Shown one piece after another: positions 23,471 through 33,662 of a stretch of DNA of 64,000 bases. Made by a program: the position numbers and the translations under genes. The stretch is from assembly GCA_009668225.1 (NCBI GenBank), contig WJYK01000003.1:1-64000 (forward strand), written 5' to 3'. Each line of letters begins with the position of its first letter. The first letter of the stretch is position 1. Under the pieces are notes generated by a model, which had not been told where the DNA came from, did not search any database, and saw only the letters and a program-made list of their open reading frames with translations. Source of the stretch: Enterobacteriaceae bacterium RIT693 (GTDB lineage: Bacteria > Pseudomonadota > Gammaproteobacteria > Enterobacterales > Enterobacteriaceae).

Positions 23471-25000
23471 ATGCACAAACAACCCAGATACCAGCGTAGG
23501 CGCATAGCCTTATCGGCAATAATCTTCATTGCCTGTCTGTCAGGCTCAGCCTTGTTCCTCTACGTGCAAACCAGCATCTGGCTAAACGCTCAACAGCAAA
23601 ATGCGATGGCTCTGGCCAAAAATCAGCTTAATTCCCTGTTTTCACATGTTCAGCGCTCGGCCCAGTCGATGTACGGCCTGGCCGGTGCGCCCTGTACAAC
23701 GCAAACCATTGAAGCGCTCCGGCGCCAGCTGGCCATTACGCCTAACGTTGGGAATATTGAGCTTGCCGCTTCTGGAGAAGTCTATTGCTCCTCACTCCAG
23801 GGAGAGGTTCCTCGTGGGGCCGATCGGCGAAAATCATATCAACTCTATCTGGCATCAGACATTAAAGCGTTAAATGGTCATCCGTTCGTACTATTTCATC
23901 TACAAAACGGAAATTATGGGCTCTACACCAGCACGGATGGCTACTATATCCGTAATATCCTCGAGTCTGCCTCAGAGCATGTCCCTGTTATTCTGAGTAC
24001 GGCATGGGGATGGATGTCGCAGGACGGGAAAGTTCATCCGTCGACATACACCGCGAGTGACAAGGCTATTGTCATTCAATCAGGAAGCTATCCGTTCAGC
24101 CTGGCGGCCGCTATTCACTCCGGAAATGTTATTCAGACCTGCCTGGAAGATGGGCGGTTAATGATAGCGATTTTGATCCTGCTTTCTGCTGCGGCTGCGC
24201 TGTTCAGCTATCTCTGGACCGGGCGGCCCAGGACGCCTGAAAAGCTTCTGACGGAAGCAATGAAAAATCGCGAACTGCATCCGTACTTCCAGCCGATTGT
24301 TAAAGGTGAGCATCCTGCCCCGGTTGGCTGTGAGGTACTGGTCCGGTGGCTGCATAAGGGGAACATTATTCCTCCTGACCAGTTTATTCCTATGGCTGAA
24401 CAAACCGGTTTAATTATTCCCCTGACGCAACAGTTGATTATTGATGTCACCGACAAGTTTGCGGCACATTACCAAACCTCCACCCCGTTTTATATCAGCT
24501 TCAATATCAGCGCCCGGCATCTGCAGTCTGCATCCATTGAGGATGACTTCGACTATTTTCTGCGTCGGGTCGGGAGCAATATCAACCTGGTTCTGGAAAT
24601 TACCGAACGGGAAATGTTAACGGGTAATGACACTGCGCTGAACAATATCGAGCGGTTCAAAGCCCGGGGGGTGCGCTTCGCGCTCGATGACTTTGGTACC
24701 GGGTATTCCACGTTGGAAATACTTCATCAGATGCCGGTCGATATTATTAAAATCGACAAGCTTTTTACGTCTGGAATAGGCGTTCATCGCTTATGTAACG
24801 ATATCATCGGCAATATTACCGATCTGGCAACGCGCATTGGGGCGGCAGTCATTGCTGAAGGCGTAGAAACAGAAGCGCAGGTGGATTTTCTGCGGCATCA
24901 GGGCGATATCGCTTATCAGGGATATTTTTTCTCCAGGCCACTGTCGGTTGATGCATTTAAAAACTGGCTGTCAGCCAACGCGGCGGCGGGGGAGCCTTAG
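23471..25000 (+). CDS. Cyclic-di-GMP phosphodiesterase with periplasmic CSS sensor and EAL domain
   Basis: A 509-residue protein like E. coli PdeC-type enzymes. A membrane segment near residues 15-38 and another near 235-255 flank a periplasmic CSS-motif domain (GAPCTT and VYCSSL supply the redox-sensitive cysteines). The EAL domain has EVLVRW, FNISARHL, LEITERE, LDDFGTGYST, IIKIDKLF and AEGVETEAQ, so all metal and catalytic residues appear present and it should hydrolyse c-di-GMP. In PdeC, disulfide state and proteolysis set activity; the same may hold here. An upstream in-frame ATG at 23420 would add 17 residues; 23471 gives a conventional basic N-terminus. Confidence 0.88.
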   Translation: MHKQPRYQRRRIALSAIIFIACLSGSALFLYVQTSIWLNAQQQNAMALAKNQLNSLFSHVQRSAQSMYGLAGAPCTTQTIEALRRQLAITPNVGNIELAASGEVYCSSLQGEVPRGADRRKSYQLYLASDIKALNGHPFVLFHLQNGNYGLYTSTDGYYIRNILESASEHVPVILSTAWGWMSQDGKVHPSTYTASDKAIVIQSGSYPFSLAAAIHSGNVIQTCLEDGRLMIAILILLSAAAALFSYLWTGRPRTPEKLLTEAMKNRELHPYFQPIVKGEHPAPVGCEVLVRWLHKGNIIPPDQFIPMAEQTGLIIPLTQQLIIDVTDKFAAHYQTSTPFYISFNISARHLQSASIEDDFDYFLRRVGSNINLVLEITEREMLTGNDTALNNIERFKARGVRFALDDFGTGYSTLEILHQMPVDIIKIDKLFTSGIGVHRLCNDIIGNITDLATRIGAAVIAEGVETEAQVDFLRHQGDIAYQGYFFSRPLSVDAFKNWLSANAAAGEP

Positions 25001-25061
25001 TTAGCCGGGAGAAGGTGACCAGGGGAAAAAACGGACAGGGACCTGGTGCCTGTCGGGAAAC

Positions 25062-25094
25062 AAAAAGCCCGCTTAAGTTTCCTTAAGCGGGCTT
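25062..25094 (-). terminator. Rho-independent terminator of tRNA-Asn
   Basis: AAGCCCGCTTAAG and CTTAAGCGGGCTT form a perfect 13-bp stem around a four-base loop; on the minus strand it is followed by TTTTTG. It lies 9 bp downstream of the tRNA-Asn gene and could also end plus-strand transcripts from the EAL gene. Confidence 0.88.
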
Positions 25095-25103
25095 CTCTAA
25101 ATA

Positions 25104-25179
25104 TGGCTCCTCTGACTGGACTCGAACCAGTGACATACGGATTAACAGTCCGCCGTTCTACCGACTGAACTACAGAGGA
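25104..25179 (-). tRNA. tRNA-Asn (GUU)
   Basis: The minus strand reads TCCTCTGTAGTTCAGTCGG at the 5' end, with anticodon loop CTGTTAATC (anticodon GTT), T-loop GGTTCGAGTCC and a 3' end CAGAGGAGCCA with encoded CCA. All four stems pair. It matches enterobacterial tRNA-Asn. The mtfA gene lies just upstream on the same strand. Confidence 0.97.
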
Positions 25180-25279
25180 ATTGTTTCAACGGGGCGCATG
25201 GTAGCGTTAGCCGTTAAAACTGTCAACAGTAAAAGTAACGCATTAATTCGTATGGTTAATTTTGCATCGGGTTGTTGGT

Positions 25280-26077
25280 TTAATGCACCGTATTTCCCGC
25301 TGAACCGGGTGTGTTTTCACTCTCTACCAGCCGTTGTAACGGATCTTGTCCGTAGAACTGGCAAAAACGTTGGTAAAGTGACACGAAGCGGGGTGTGAAA
25401 AGCTGTGGGGCGCTGAAGAAATATTCGGAAAGCACCGCAAAGCACTCTGCCGGATCGGTTGCCGCATAGGCGTCAATACTGGCGGCATTTTCACCGACCA
25501 TGTCTATTTCATCCTGAATGCTGTCCATGGCTGCATGGAGGTCATGCTCCCAGCCCGCGACGTCGCGCAATGCAATCAGCGGCACGCCGCTGGCGCGATC
25601 GCCGTTGCGGCTATCAAGCTTGTGGGCAACTTCATGGAAAATCAGGTTAAAACCGGACGCATCGAAAGAGTCCTGCACGTCAAGCCAGTTCAGCACTATC
25701 GGCCCCTGTTGCCAGCTCTGCCCGGACTGCACGACGCGCTGGCTGTGTACCAGACCAAAGTCGTCCTGCCATTCGTCATCGACGATAAACGGGGCCGGGT
25801 AGATCAGTATTTCATGAAAACCGTCCAGCCATTCGATGCCCAGCTCTAAAACCGGCAGGCAAAACAGCAGCGCTATTCGTGTGGACTTGAGTTCATCCAG
25901 TTCAAAACCCTGCACCGGCACCAGCCTTTTTTGCTGTAAAAAACGCTCGGCAAGGTGAATTAATTTTTGCTGCTCGGTTTCACTGAGTGGCGCCAGCACG
26001 GGAATGGCTAACGCCTGCTCCCACGGCAAAGCCGGGGCAGCGGTTGAATCACTTGCTTTCCAGGGCCACTTAATCAT
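25280..26077 (-). CDS. mtfA: MtfA peptidase (Mlc titration factor A)
   Basis: A 265-residue protein, exactly the length of E. coli MtfA when started at 26077 (MIKWPWK). The zinc-binding motif HEVAHKLD (HExxH) and the downstream acidic region [23 protein letters not shown] are the gluzincin-like active site. MtfA binds and inactivates the glucose repressor Mlc and thereby influences ptsG expression; it also has aminopeptidase activity. The position between tRNA-Asn and tRNA-Ser matches the E. coli neighbourhood. Confidence 0.93.
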   Translation of the reverse strand: MIKWPWKASDSTAAPALPWEQALAIPVLAPLSETEQQKLIHLAERFLQQKRLVPVQGFELDELKSTRIALLFCLPVLELGIEWLDGFHEILIYPAPFIVDDEWQDDFGLVHSQRVVQSGQSWQQGPIVLNWLDVQDSFDASGFNLIFHEVAHKLDSRNGDRASGVPLIALRDVAGWEHDLHAAMDSIQDEIDMVGENAASIDAYAATDPAECFAVLSEYFFSAPQLFTPRFVSLYQRFCQFYGQDPLQRLVESENTPGSAGNTVH

Positions 26078-26170
26078 GTTACTTGCTCGCAAAGTCATCG
26101 TTCGAACTAAAACGAAAGGGCGCAGGCTGTTAAAATGCCGCATAACCTGGCATGATGGCAACCACAGAAC

Positions 26171-26260
26171 GGAGAGATGCCGGAGCGGCTGAACGGACTA
26201 GTCTCGAAAACTAGAGTAGGGGCAACCCTACCGGGGGTTCAAATCCCCCTCTCTCCGCCA
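26171..26260 (+). tRNA. tRNA-Ser (CGA)
   Basis: A 90-nt type II tRNA: GGAGAGATGCCGGAGCGGC at the 5' end, anticodon stem CTAGT/ACTAG around loop CTCGAAA (anticodon CGA), a long variable arm, GGGGGTTCAAATCCCCC T-arm, and CTCTCCGCCA with encoded CCA. It corresponds to serU of E. coli, with a compensatory change in the anticodon stem. Confidence 0.97.
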
Positions 26261-26613
26261 TTCATTTTCATATCGTTGAATGCTATTTATTGATTTGATA
26301 TCGGGTATGCCATGCGCGATCGGCTTGTTTGATGGCATTAGGCTACATCGGACAAATCTTCGCTACGCAAGTTACCACTTAGCCAGCATATTTGAATAGC
26401 GCTTTGCGACTATGTCCTTAATTCTGTGAACTAAGTCGATGCATCTATACCTGATATGCCGGCTTCACTCCCGGAACAACCTAATTTTCCACATTTTGCC
26501 TTCATACTGGGTTACTACGCATCGCGGGCAGGACAACGCGCCGGGCGTTCTGCCAGGCTTGCCGATTGCCCATCATTCCGCCTGTCCTGCGAGCGGGGTG
26601 CAGGAGAGCCACG
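26261..26613. other. 353-bp intergenic region between tRNA-Ser and the Kup paralogue
   Basis: No convincing gene. A GC-rich imperfect hairpin (GGCAG..ACGC / GCGT.CTGCC, about 26527-26555) lacks a T-run on either strand. I found no direct copy of the tRNA-Ser 3' end that would mark an integrated element. Confidence 0.5.
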
Positions 26614-28482
26614 CTAAAATTCAATCTGGCCGCCCAGCTCCACGACACGGTTCGGTGGGATCTGGAATAAGTCAGGGGCTCGCAGCGCGTTCCGCTGGAA
26701 GACCTGGAACACCCGGCCCCGCATTCTCAGATACCACGGGCGTTTCCCCATCACCAGCGTGTCCCTTGACAGAAAGAATGAGGTTTCATTGAGAGACATA
26801 CTGAGGCCCGTCAGGCCACAGCGATAGAGAATATCCGTCATATTGGGCGTTTCACGCCACCCATATCGCGCGGTGACGCGCCAGAAAGAATCAGACAGCC
26901 GTTCCGTATCAAGACGTCTGACGCGGTGTACGTAGGGAACATTCTCGGTCACCACGGTCAACAGAACCACCCGCTCATGGAGTATTTTGTTGTGCTTAAG
27001 GTTGTGGAGAAGCACAAGAGGAATGGCGCTGCTTGCTCTGACCATCACCACCGCCGTGCCTTTAACCCGCTGCGGCGGGTCTTTCTCAAGAGCGGTAATC
27101 AGCGCATGCAGCCCTTCTTCATCCTCTCTCAGGCGGCCAAGAAGGCGAGAGCGTTCTGTTTTCCAGGTCAACATCACCGAAAGCACCAGCAAACCAAGAA
27201 TGACCGGTAACCAGCCGCCGGTAAACAATTTAGACAGGTTCGCGCTAAACAGCGGCACATCAATAAGCATCATCAGGCACAGCATGATCCCTGCCTTAAC
27301 GAGCGACCAGCCCCAGCAGTGGCGGGCAACAATGAACAGCAGTACCGATGTCAGTACCATTGTTCCCGTCACGACGATGCCATAGGCTGAAGCCAGCGCG
27401 CCGGACTGCCGGAAAGAGACGATAACAACGAGCACGGCCGCAAATAAAAGCCAGTTCACCACCGGGATATAAATTTGCCCCGACTCATCTTCAGAAGTAT
27501 GAATAATGCGCATTGGGGGGAGATATCCCTGGCGAACAGCCTGACGCGTCATGGAAAAAACGCCCGAGATAACGGCCTGCGAGGCAATAACCGTCGCCAG
27601 CGTCGCCAGCACCAGCATAGGAACAAGAGCCCAGCCCGGCGCCAGTAAAAAAAAGGGGTTCTGAATAGCGGCAGGGTCGCGCAGCAACAGCGCGCCCTGG
27701 CCAAAATAATTCAACACCAGTGCTGGCATGACTAACGAAAACCAGGCAATTCGAATGGGGGGTTTGCCAAAATGCCCCATATCAGCATACAGGGCTTCGG
27801 CACCGGTGACCGCCAGAACGACCATGCCCAGCGCGGTGAAAGAGGTGGCGTGATAGGTGACAAAAAAATGAAACGCCCACTGCGGGTTCAATGCCTGCAG
27901 TATTGCCGGGTAATGAAGAATGCCTCTGATCCCCAATACCGCGAGCACACCAAACCAGAGAATCATCACCGGCGCAAACCACTTACCGACCAGCCCGGTT
28001 CCTTTTTTCTGAATAATAAAGAGGACGGTCAGCACAATGATCGACAGCGGCACAACATACCCGGACAGAGAAGGGGCGATAATTTCCATTCCTTCGATCG
28101 CAGAGAGCACGGAAATTGCCGGGGTAATGACACCGTCACCGTAGAAAAAGCTGCCGCCAATCAGCCCCAGCAGGATGATTATGCCGGTGCTTCTCGGTCC
28201 GAGTTGCCGTATCGCGAGCGACATCAGCGTCAGGATCCCACCCTCGCGCTCGCTATCAGCCCGCATCACAAAGACAATGTATTTAATCGAAACAATCAGC
28301 GTCAGCAGCCAGAAAATAAGCGACAAAAAACCAAATAAAGCCGCAGGATCGTTGGCCGCATTGCCCACGCTTTTTAGGCATTCCCGTAAGGTATACAAGG
28401 GGCTTGTGCCAATATCGCCATATACCACACCCACGGCGGCCATTGTCATTGCTGACAATGACGTTTTCTTTTTCACTGACAT
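26614..28482 (-). CDS. Kup-type low-affinity potassium transporter, divergent paralogue
   Basis: A 622-residue membrane protein, the length of E. coli Kup, with 12 predicted membrane segments and a cytoplasmic C-terminal domain. Signature stretches [41 protein letters not shown] and [10 protein letters not shown] are intact. It differs from E. coli Kup at many positions, and the location beside tRNA-Ser is not the usual kup locus near the rbs genes, so it is probably a second copy. Kup takes up potassium (and caesium) with protons, mainly at low pH. AAGGG precedes the ATG at 28482. Transcribed alone. Confidence 0.88.
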   Translation of the reverse strand: MSVKKKTSLSAMTMAAVGVVYGDIGTSPLYTLRECLKSVGNAANDPAALFGFLSLIFWLLTLIVSIKYIVFVMRADSEREGGILTLMSLAIRQLGPRSTGIIILLGLIGGSFFYGDGVITPAISVLSAIEGMEIIAPSLSGYVVPLSIIVLTVLFIIQKKGTGLVGKWFAPVMILWFGVLAVLGIRGILHYPAILQALNPQWAFHFFVTYHATSFTALGMVVLAVTGAEALYADMGHFGKPPIRIAWFSLVMPALVLNYFGQGALLLRDPAAIQNPFFLLAPGWALVPMLVLATLATVIASQAVISGVFSMTRQAVRQGYLPPMRIIHTSEDESGQIYIPVVNWLLFAAVLVVIVSFRQSGALASAYGIVVTGTMVLTSVLLFIVARHCWGWSLVKAGIMLCLMMLIDVPLFSANLSKLFTGGWLPVILGLLVLSVMLTWKTERSRLLGRLREDEEGLHALITALEKDPPQRVKGTAVVMVRASSAIPLVLLHNLKHNKILHERVVLLTVVTENVPYVHRVRRLDTERLSDSFWRVTARYGWRETPNMTDILYRCGLTGLSMSLNETSFFLSRDTLVMGKRPWYLRMRGRVFQVFQRNALRAPDLFQIPPNRVVELGGQIEF

Positions 28483-28599
28483 GATTGACCCTTAGCCCGT
28501 CGGGAAAATGTTAACCAGAAGTGAATAAGAGTATAGCCAGAACCTGGCCGTCCGACGGAACGCTTTGCGGAAAGTCAGGTACGGTTTACGGCGATATTT

Positions 28600-29682
28600 T
28601 TAGCCCCTGACGCCCACCACGCTAAGCTGATAAATCATGGTTGCACCTGGCGGGATCTGCGGGGGTTGCCCGCGGTCACCATAAGCCAGTTCTGGCGGCA
28701 CGACCAGCGTCATTACGCCGCCATTGCCCGCCAGTTCAATGGCCTCTTTAAACATCGGTGGGAACTCGCTAAGTTTCTGTGAAATCACGGCTCCGGTGCG
28801 CTTCATGTCGTTCACCACCGTGCCATCGATAAGCTTCTCTGTTACCTGAATATCAACGGTACTGGTGGCCGCGATTCTGCGCTGACCTTTCTTTTCCAGC
28901 TGGTAATAAAACCCGCCCGGTGAACGGTGTACACCGGCGCGTTTCACAAATTGCTCGGTATATTTTGCGCCATCCTGACGGTGGCGCCAGGCGTAGGCTT
29001 CGGTAGCTTCCTGCAAACTCGACTCCCGCTCTTCAATGCGCTCGCGAAGCTCATTTTCCGGCACTCGGATGCGGTTGTTCAGGTAGTCCTCGATGCCGGT
29101 GATTACGGCGTCGTTGTCGGTGGAAATGTTCAGCAGTTTATTGCGCTGGTGCATCATGGCGATGTTTTTGCCAATCATCACGCCGGTGGCGTAGTCGGTT
29201 AGCTTGTCTTCCCCCACGGAAGACATTGAAGAGCTGGGGTCGGCCCGCAGATAAACACTCTTCGTTGGCGGAAGAAGCAGTGCGACGGTGCTGCGCAAAG
29301 CCTCAGATACCGCGGGCGTGAAGGAGGAGAAAAGCGAATTGCGCTGATGGGAAACAAGCTGCGCTTCCAGTTCGGCAATACGTATTTTCAGCAGGCTGGC
29401 TTCCTGCTTTTGCCCGCTAAGCTCTCTTTTTAACACGGTAAGCTGGTTCTCTTTGCGCGGCGCAGGGGGCTTCTGGCTCCTGCGGGGAACCGCTGCGGGT
29501 TTAGGAGGCGGTGGGGCTGGCCTGCTACCCTGCGGCGAAGGGGCGGGTAAAAAACGCGATTCATCAAAATTTCCGGTCGGAACATTCGACTGCGGTTGAG
29601 TCCATGAAAAATTGTCTGCTTTGCACAGGGTGGGCAGCGCTAGCAGCACCAGCACTGGCAGTATTTCAGGTCGGAACGACAT
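28600..29682 (-). CDS. Periplasmic FKBP-type protein with proline-rich and coiled-coil N-terminus
   Basis: A 360-residue exported protein; start 29682 has GGAGAGG upstream, and the signal peptide ends near LCKA-DN. Residues 35-80 are proline-rich (SRPAPPPPKPAA), residues 80-115 form a coiled coil (LKRELSGQKQEASLLKIRIAELEAQL), 150-240 match the FkpA/Mip-type dimerisation domain, and 255-360 match the FKBP domain. In that domain the usual DGxxFD is DGTVVND, so two of the aromatic/acidic active-site residues are lost, while PELAYGDRG is kept. Chaperone rather than prolyl-isomerase function is therefore possible. Confidence 0.82.
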   Translation of the reverse strand: MSFRPEILPVLVLLALPTLCKADNFSWTQPQSNVPTGNFDESRFLPAPSPQGSRPAPPPPKPAAVPRRSQKPPAPRKENQLTVLKRELSGQKQEASLLKIRIAELEAQLVSHQRNSLFSSFTPAVSEALRSTVALLLPPTKSVYLRADPSSSMSSVGEDKLTDYATGVMIGKNIAMMHQRNKLLNISTDNDAVITGIEDYLNNRIRVPENELRERIEERESSLQEATEAYAWRHRQDGAKYTEQFVKRAGVHRSPGGFYYQLEKKGQRRIAATSTVDIQVTEKLIDGTVVNDMKRTGAVISQKLSEFPPMFKEAIELAGNGGVMTLVVPPELAYGDRGQPPQIPPGATMIYQLSVVGVRG

Positions 29683-29941
29683 GTGTAACCTCTCCGTATA
29701 ACTAACAACGGGAAAATAAAATAATCTCAACTAACTAGCGTGCTTTTTTAATTTAAAAACATGAAATGAACTTCGGTAAATAATATGTTTACTACCAGTT
29801 AACTTGTTGCTGGTAATAAGTCATTTCTCAAATGGAAATTCAAATTTCTTAGTTGCCAACTATTATGTAAAGGCTCTCTGCAGAACCGCGCTGAGTTACG
29901 GAACGGGAAATAACCGTAGGTATTTTTTTTAATATGGGATT

Positions 29942-30460
29942 ATGACAATGCGAATGAAATCAATTGTGGCAGCACTGTTTACTGTCGGCGTCATTGCCTC
30001 TCAGGCGAACGCCAGCGAAGGGGGCGGCAAGGTCACCTTCACCGGTGAGATCAACAGCGGCGCGTGTAGTATCGCCCCGGATTCCGTTGACCAGACCGTG
30101 CAAATGGGCAGCATCACCTCCAACGTGCTTAACGGCGGTGGTCAGTCATCTCCGGTCATGTTCGACATTAACCTTGTTGACTGTGACGGCACTAAAAATA
30201 TGGTGAATGTTACCTTCAACGGCACCGCGGACAGCGTCGATGCAACGCTGCTGGCGCTGCAAGGCGGCCACGCTAAAGGGGCGGCCATCAAGCTGATGGA
30301 TAGCAATGAAAATAAAATTGCGCTGGGTACTGCGTCGAGCAATATTTCGATCCAGCCTGGCACTAACACCCTGCGTTTACAGGCTGCGCTGCAGGGTACC
30401 GGCACCGTGACTCCGGGTGACTTTACCAGCATCGCGAACTTCACCCTGGCGTACAACTAA
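29942..30460 (+). CDS. Major fimbrial subunit (type 1-like pilin)
   Basis: A 172-residue pilin. A signal peptide ends at about NASEGG; the mature protein has the chaperone-usher pilin layout: VTFTGEINSGACSIAPDSVDQTVQMGSI, a second cysteine in LVDCDGTK, and the C-terminal donor-strand/chaperone motif ending in a penultimate tyrosine (FTLAYN). It is the first gene of a seven-gene operon, after a 259-bp gap, which fits the major subunit being expressed most. The ATG at 29942 is used; nearby in-frame ATGs at 29948 and 29954 are possible. Confidence 0.88.
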   Translation: MTMRMKSIVAALFTVGVIASQANASEGGGKVTFTGEINSGACSIAPDSVDQTVQMGSITSNVLNGGGQSSPVMFDINLVDCDGTKNMVNVTFNGTADSVDATLLALQGGHAKGAAIKLMDSNENKIALGTASSNISIQPGTNTLRLQAALQGTGTVTPGDFTSIANFTLAYN

Positions 30461-30534
30461 CACCTTTGTTGATCCCCTCTGTTCCATTGAGTGATGGTTT
30501 CCATCACTCAATATTAATCGCAAAGGTGAATACG

Positions 30535-31065
30535 ATGCTTAAGGCATGGAAAGTTGGCATAGCCCTTCTTACGTTTTTACTGACCGGCGCTTCAAGGGCG
30601 GACGATATACTGCAGGGCAAGCTGGCATTGAGTGGCTCAATCTTTTCGCCGACCTGCAATATTGATAGCGAAAGTCGCGATCAGACCGTCGATTTCGGCC
30701 AGCTGGCCGCCAGGCCAGAAGATAGCACCAGCCGTGTCGCCAGCAGCCAAACCGCGTTCACTCTCCGGCTGGTGAACTGCGATCTTCAGCTGTTAAAGAA
30801 TCAGTCTGTCGACGTGCTGCTCACGGGAATCCCCAGCCAGTACGATCCGCGAATGCTGGCCGTTGATGGTGATGCGAAAGGAATAGCCATTGAAATTGCT
30901 GACAGCCGCCACCGTATTATTCCTCCGGGCATCGCCGTTAATGTCGCTACATTGATCGCGGGTGACAATGAATTAACTTTTAATACCAGCCTGCATATTT
31001 TTGGTAAACGAGTCGGCGCCGGGGAGTTTAATAGCACGGCACAAATACTGCTGCGGTATTTCTGA
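30535..31065 (+). CDS. Fimbrial subunit (minor pilin)
   Basis: A 176-residue pilin with signal peptide (VGIALLTFLLTGASRA-DD). Cysteines in SPTCNIDSESRDQTVDFGQL and LVNCDLQLL form the usual disulfide, and the end AQILLRYF gives the penultimate aromatic needed for chaperone recognition. GGTGA before 30535 is the ribosome site. Lying between the major pilin and the usher, it may be a terminator or anchor subunit. It has a longer loop than the first pilin. Confidence 0.85.
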   Translation: MLKAWKVGIALLTFLLTGASRADDILQGKLALSGSIFSPTCNIDSESRDQTVDFGQLAARPEDSTSRVASSQTAFTLRLVNCDLQLLKNQSVDVLLTGIPSQYDPRMLAVDGDAKGIAIEIADSRHRIIPPGIAVNVATLIAGDNELTFNTSLHIFGKRVGAGEFNSTAQILLRYF

Positions 31066-31145
31066 TTATTGCAAGCTAAACGGGCGGTTGATTATTTAAC
31101 GCATGGCGGTTTGCCGCGTGTTATCTGGAATAAGCGAAAATTTCT

Positions 31146-33641
31146 ATGATATCCCTGGATACGAAAAAAAAATTGCTGGCGGTGTGTATTGGCTTGTCAT
31201 TTTATAAGCCCGATGAAGCGGCCGCGGCAACGGAATTTAATACCTACATACTGGATGTCAACGATCGCGACCGTGTTGATTTGAGCCGTTTCTCTAACGA
31301 TGGCTACGTCATGCCGGGCGAATATCTGCTGGATGTCAAAATTAATGACGCCATGATAGGCCAGCGCACCATTCGGTTCATCACCGATCCGCAAAACCCT
31401 GATGCATCCCGCGCCTGTTTGCCTGCCGATCTTGTCGGCATGATGGCGCTAAAGCCGGAAGCCGCGGAAAAGATCCGCTACTGGAATGGCAACCAGTGCG
31501 TGGATATCAGCGGTATTGAGGGGGCTACCGTATCTAATCGTATTGGTCAGGGCGTCCTGCAAATAACAATTCCTCAGGCATGGATGAAATACAAAGACGC
31601 CAACTGGACGCCACCAGAACAGTGGGACCGGGGGATCCCCGGCCTGCTGGTGGACTACAACCTGACGGGGCAAATCGGTAAGCGCTACGGTAAGAATGAT
31701 GTGCACAGCTCCTATAACAGTTTCAGCAGTTATGGTACCGCTGGGGCTAACGTAGGAAGCCTGCGCCTGCGTGCCGATTATCAGGCCTGGTCTGCGCGCA
31801 ACAAGCTAAGGGATAAAGGCGGTTTTGCCTGGAACCAGATCTATGGTTTTGTCCCCTTGCCGGAGCAAGGGGCCCGCTTTGCCGTGGGCGAGATTTACCA
31901 CGATTCTAGTATTTTTAGTAACTTCCGAATGACCGGGGCAAGCCTGCGCAGTGACGAAAGAATGCTGCCGCCTAGCCTGCAGGGATTTGCGCCGGAAGTC
32001 CGTGGTACCGCCAAAAGCAACGCCAAAGTCACCCTTTCCCAGGACGGGCGCATTCTTTATGAAACCACCGTGCCGGCGGGGCCGTTTGTCATCCAGGACC
32101 TCAACAGTTCGGTGCGCGGAAAGATAAATGTCCGTATTGAAGAGGACAACGGCAGCGTGTCGACTTATGACGTCAACACCGCGTCGGTTCCCTATCTGAC
32201 TCGTCCTGGATCGGTACGCTATAACTTGGCCATGGGGATGCCTTCTAACACCAACCACCGGGTTTACGGGCAGGGATTTGGCCTGGCGGATATCTCCTGG
32301 GGGCTGAGCAATAACTGGTCACTGTATGGCGGTGCGCTGCTCGGCGGTAGCTATAACGCGGTCAACGCGGGCGTCGGCGTCAATCTCAATGCGCTGGGGG
32401 CTGTGTCTCTGGACGTGACCCAGTCTTTTGCTTCGCTGCCGGGACGCGGGCGGGATAACGGTATGTCGGTGAAGGTGCAGTACTCCAAACGTTTTGATGA
32501 GTATGACAGCCAGATAACCTTCGCGGGCTACCGCTTCTCCCAGCGTAAATACATGGATATGTCTCAGTATCTTGACGCGCGCTATGAGCGCGAGCGTGAA
32601 GACTATGGCAGCCGGGAAAAGCAGAGCTACACCGTCAGCGCCAGCAAAACGTTCTTTGCCGACTCGCCTTCGAAGGCCTTTACCACCTATATCAACTACA
32701 ACCACCTGGAGTACTGGAACCGGCCCACACAGGAGCGCATCGATTTCTCGGTGAGCAAAATGATGAATATCGGGTCGCTACAGGGGGTGTCGGTATCCCT
32801 GAGTGCCTACAAATCGAAATATCACGAAACCCGCAACGACTACGGTGGCTCGTTGAATATCTCTCTGCCGCTGGGGCAGGGACGTCGGGGTGGTTACAAC
32901 ATGCAGGTACAAAACAGCGACATCACTCAGACGGGATCCTACAGCGATTATTCCGATCCGAATAACAACTGGCAGTTGAATTCGGGGATGAACCGCAAAG
33001 GGAAAGCGCTGGGCAGTGGCTACTACACCCATGAATCCCCTTACGGCACCTTTGCCGCCAACACCTCATACCAGCAGGACAGCTATGCCTCGCTTAGCGC
33101 GTCGATGAGAGGGGGCGCAACGGCGACAGCGCAGGGAGCGGCACTGCACCGCAACGGCTTTGGCGGGGGATCGCGCATTATGGTCAATACCGGCAATGTC
33201 AGCGGTGTGCCGATTAACAATGGCAAAACGACCACTAACCGATTTGGCGTAGGCGTGGTCTCCGATGTACCGAGCTATTTCGACACAACCACCAGCATCG
33301 ACGTCAACAAGCTGGCAAACGATGTTGAAGCGACCCGCGCGGTCGTGCAGGGCACTCTGACTGAGGGAGCCATCGGTTATCGCAACTTTGCGGTAGTACG
33401 CGGCGAGAAAATGTTTGCCGCGCTGCGAACCGCTAACGGCGAAGCTCCCCCGTTTGGCGCCATCGTTCTGAACCAGAGTGGACGTGAAGTTTCGGTGGTG
33501 AACGATGACGGCAGCGTCTATCTCACCGGCGTACAGAAAGAAGAGGTGCTGGACGTTGCCTGGGGCGGCAGCAGGCAGTGCCGAATCAAGGTACCGGGCA
33601 ACTATCAGAGTCTTTCCCAGCTCCTTTTACCGTGTGAATAA
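31146..33641 (+). CDS. Fimbrial outer-membrane usher
   Basis: An 831-residue usher. The N-terminal domain begins EFNTYILDVNDRDRVDLSRF, the beta-barrel and plug follow (ARFAVGEIYHDSSIFSNFRMTGASLRSDERMLPPSLQGFAPEVRG is the classical usher segment, with TYDVN and PGSVRYNLAMG nearby), and the C-terminal domain ends with the disulfide pair CRIKV...LLPCE. It receives chaperone-bound pilins and extrudes the fibre. The apparent signal peptide is short and ends in EAAAA. It lies upstream of the chaperone gene, the reverse of the type 1 (fim) order. Confidence 0.93.
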   Translation: MISLDTKKKLLAVCIGLSFYKPDEAAAATEFNTYILDVNDRDRVDLSRFSNDGYVMPGEYLLDVKINDAMIGQRTIRFITDPQNPDASRACLPADLVGMMALKPEAAEKIRYWNGNQCVDISGIEGATVSNRIGQGVLQITIPQAWMKYKDANWTPPEQWDRGIPGLLVDYNLTGQIGKRYGKNDVHSSYNSFSSYGTAGANVGSLRLRADYQAWSARNKLRDKGGFAWNQIYGFVPLPEQGARFAVGEIYHDSSIFSNFRMTGASLRSDERMLPPSLQGFAPEVRGTAKSNAKVTLSQDGRILYETTVPAGPFVIQDLNSSVRGKINVRIEEDNGSVSTYDVNTASVPYLTRPGSVRYNLAMGMPSNTNHRVYGQGFGLADISWGLSNNWSLYGGALLGGSYNAVNAGVGVNLNALGAVSLDVTQSFASLPGRGRDNGMSVKVQYSKRFDEYDSQITFAGYRFSQRKYMDMSQYLDARYEREREDYGSREKQSYTVSASKTFFADSPSKAFTTYINYNHLEYWNRPTQERIDFSVSKMMNIGSLQGVSVSLSAYKSKYHETRNDYGGSLNISLPLGQGRRGGYNMQVQNSDITQTGSYSDYSDPNNNWQLNSGMNRKGKALGSGYYTHESPYGTFAANTSYQQDSYASLSASMRGGATATAQGAALHRNGFGGGSRIMVNTGNVSGVPINNGKTTTNRFGVGVVSDVPSYFDTTTSIDVNKLANDVEATRAVVQGTLTEGAIGYRNFAVVRGEKMFAALRTANGEAPPFGAIVLNQSGREVSVVNDDGSVYLTGVQKEEVLDVAWGGSRQCRIKVPGNYQSLSQLLLPCE

Positions 33642-33662
33642 TTGACAGGAAATCGATTAACT

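Noticed and set aside
25104..26260. tRNA-Asn and tRNA-Ser as integration sites of an island
   Set aside because: No integrase gene and no direct repeat of either tRNA 3' end was found; the tRNA-mtfA-tRNA order is as in E. coli.
26527..26555. GC-rich hairpin downstream of the Kup paralogue
   Set aside because: Imperfect stem and no T-run on either strand; not called a terminator.
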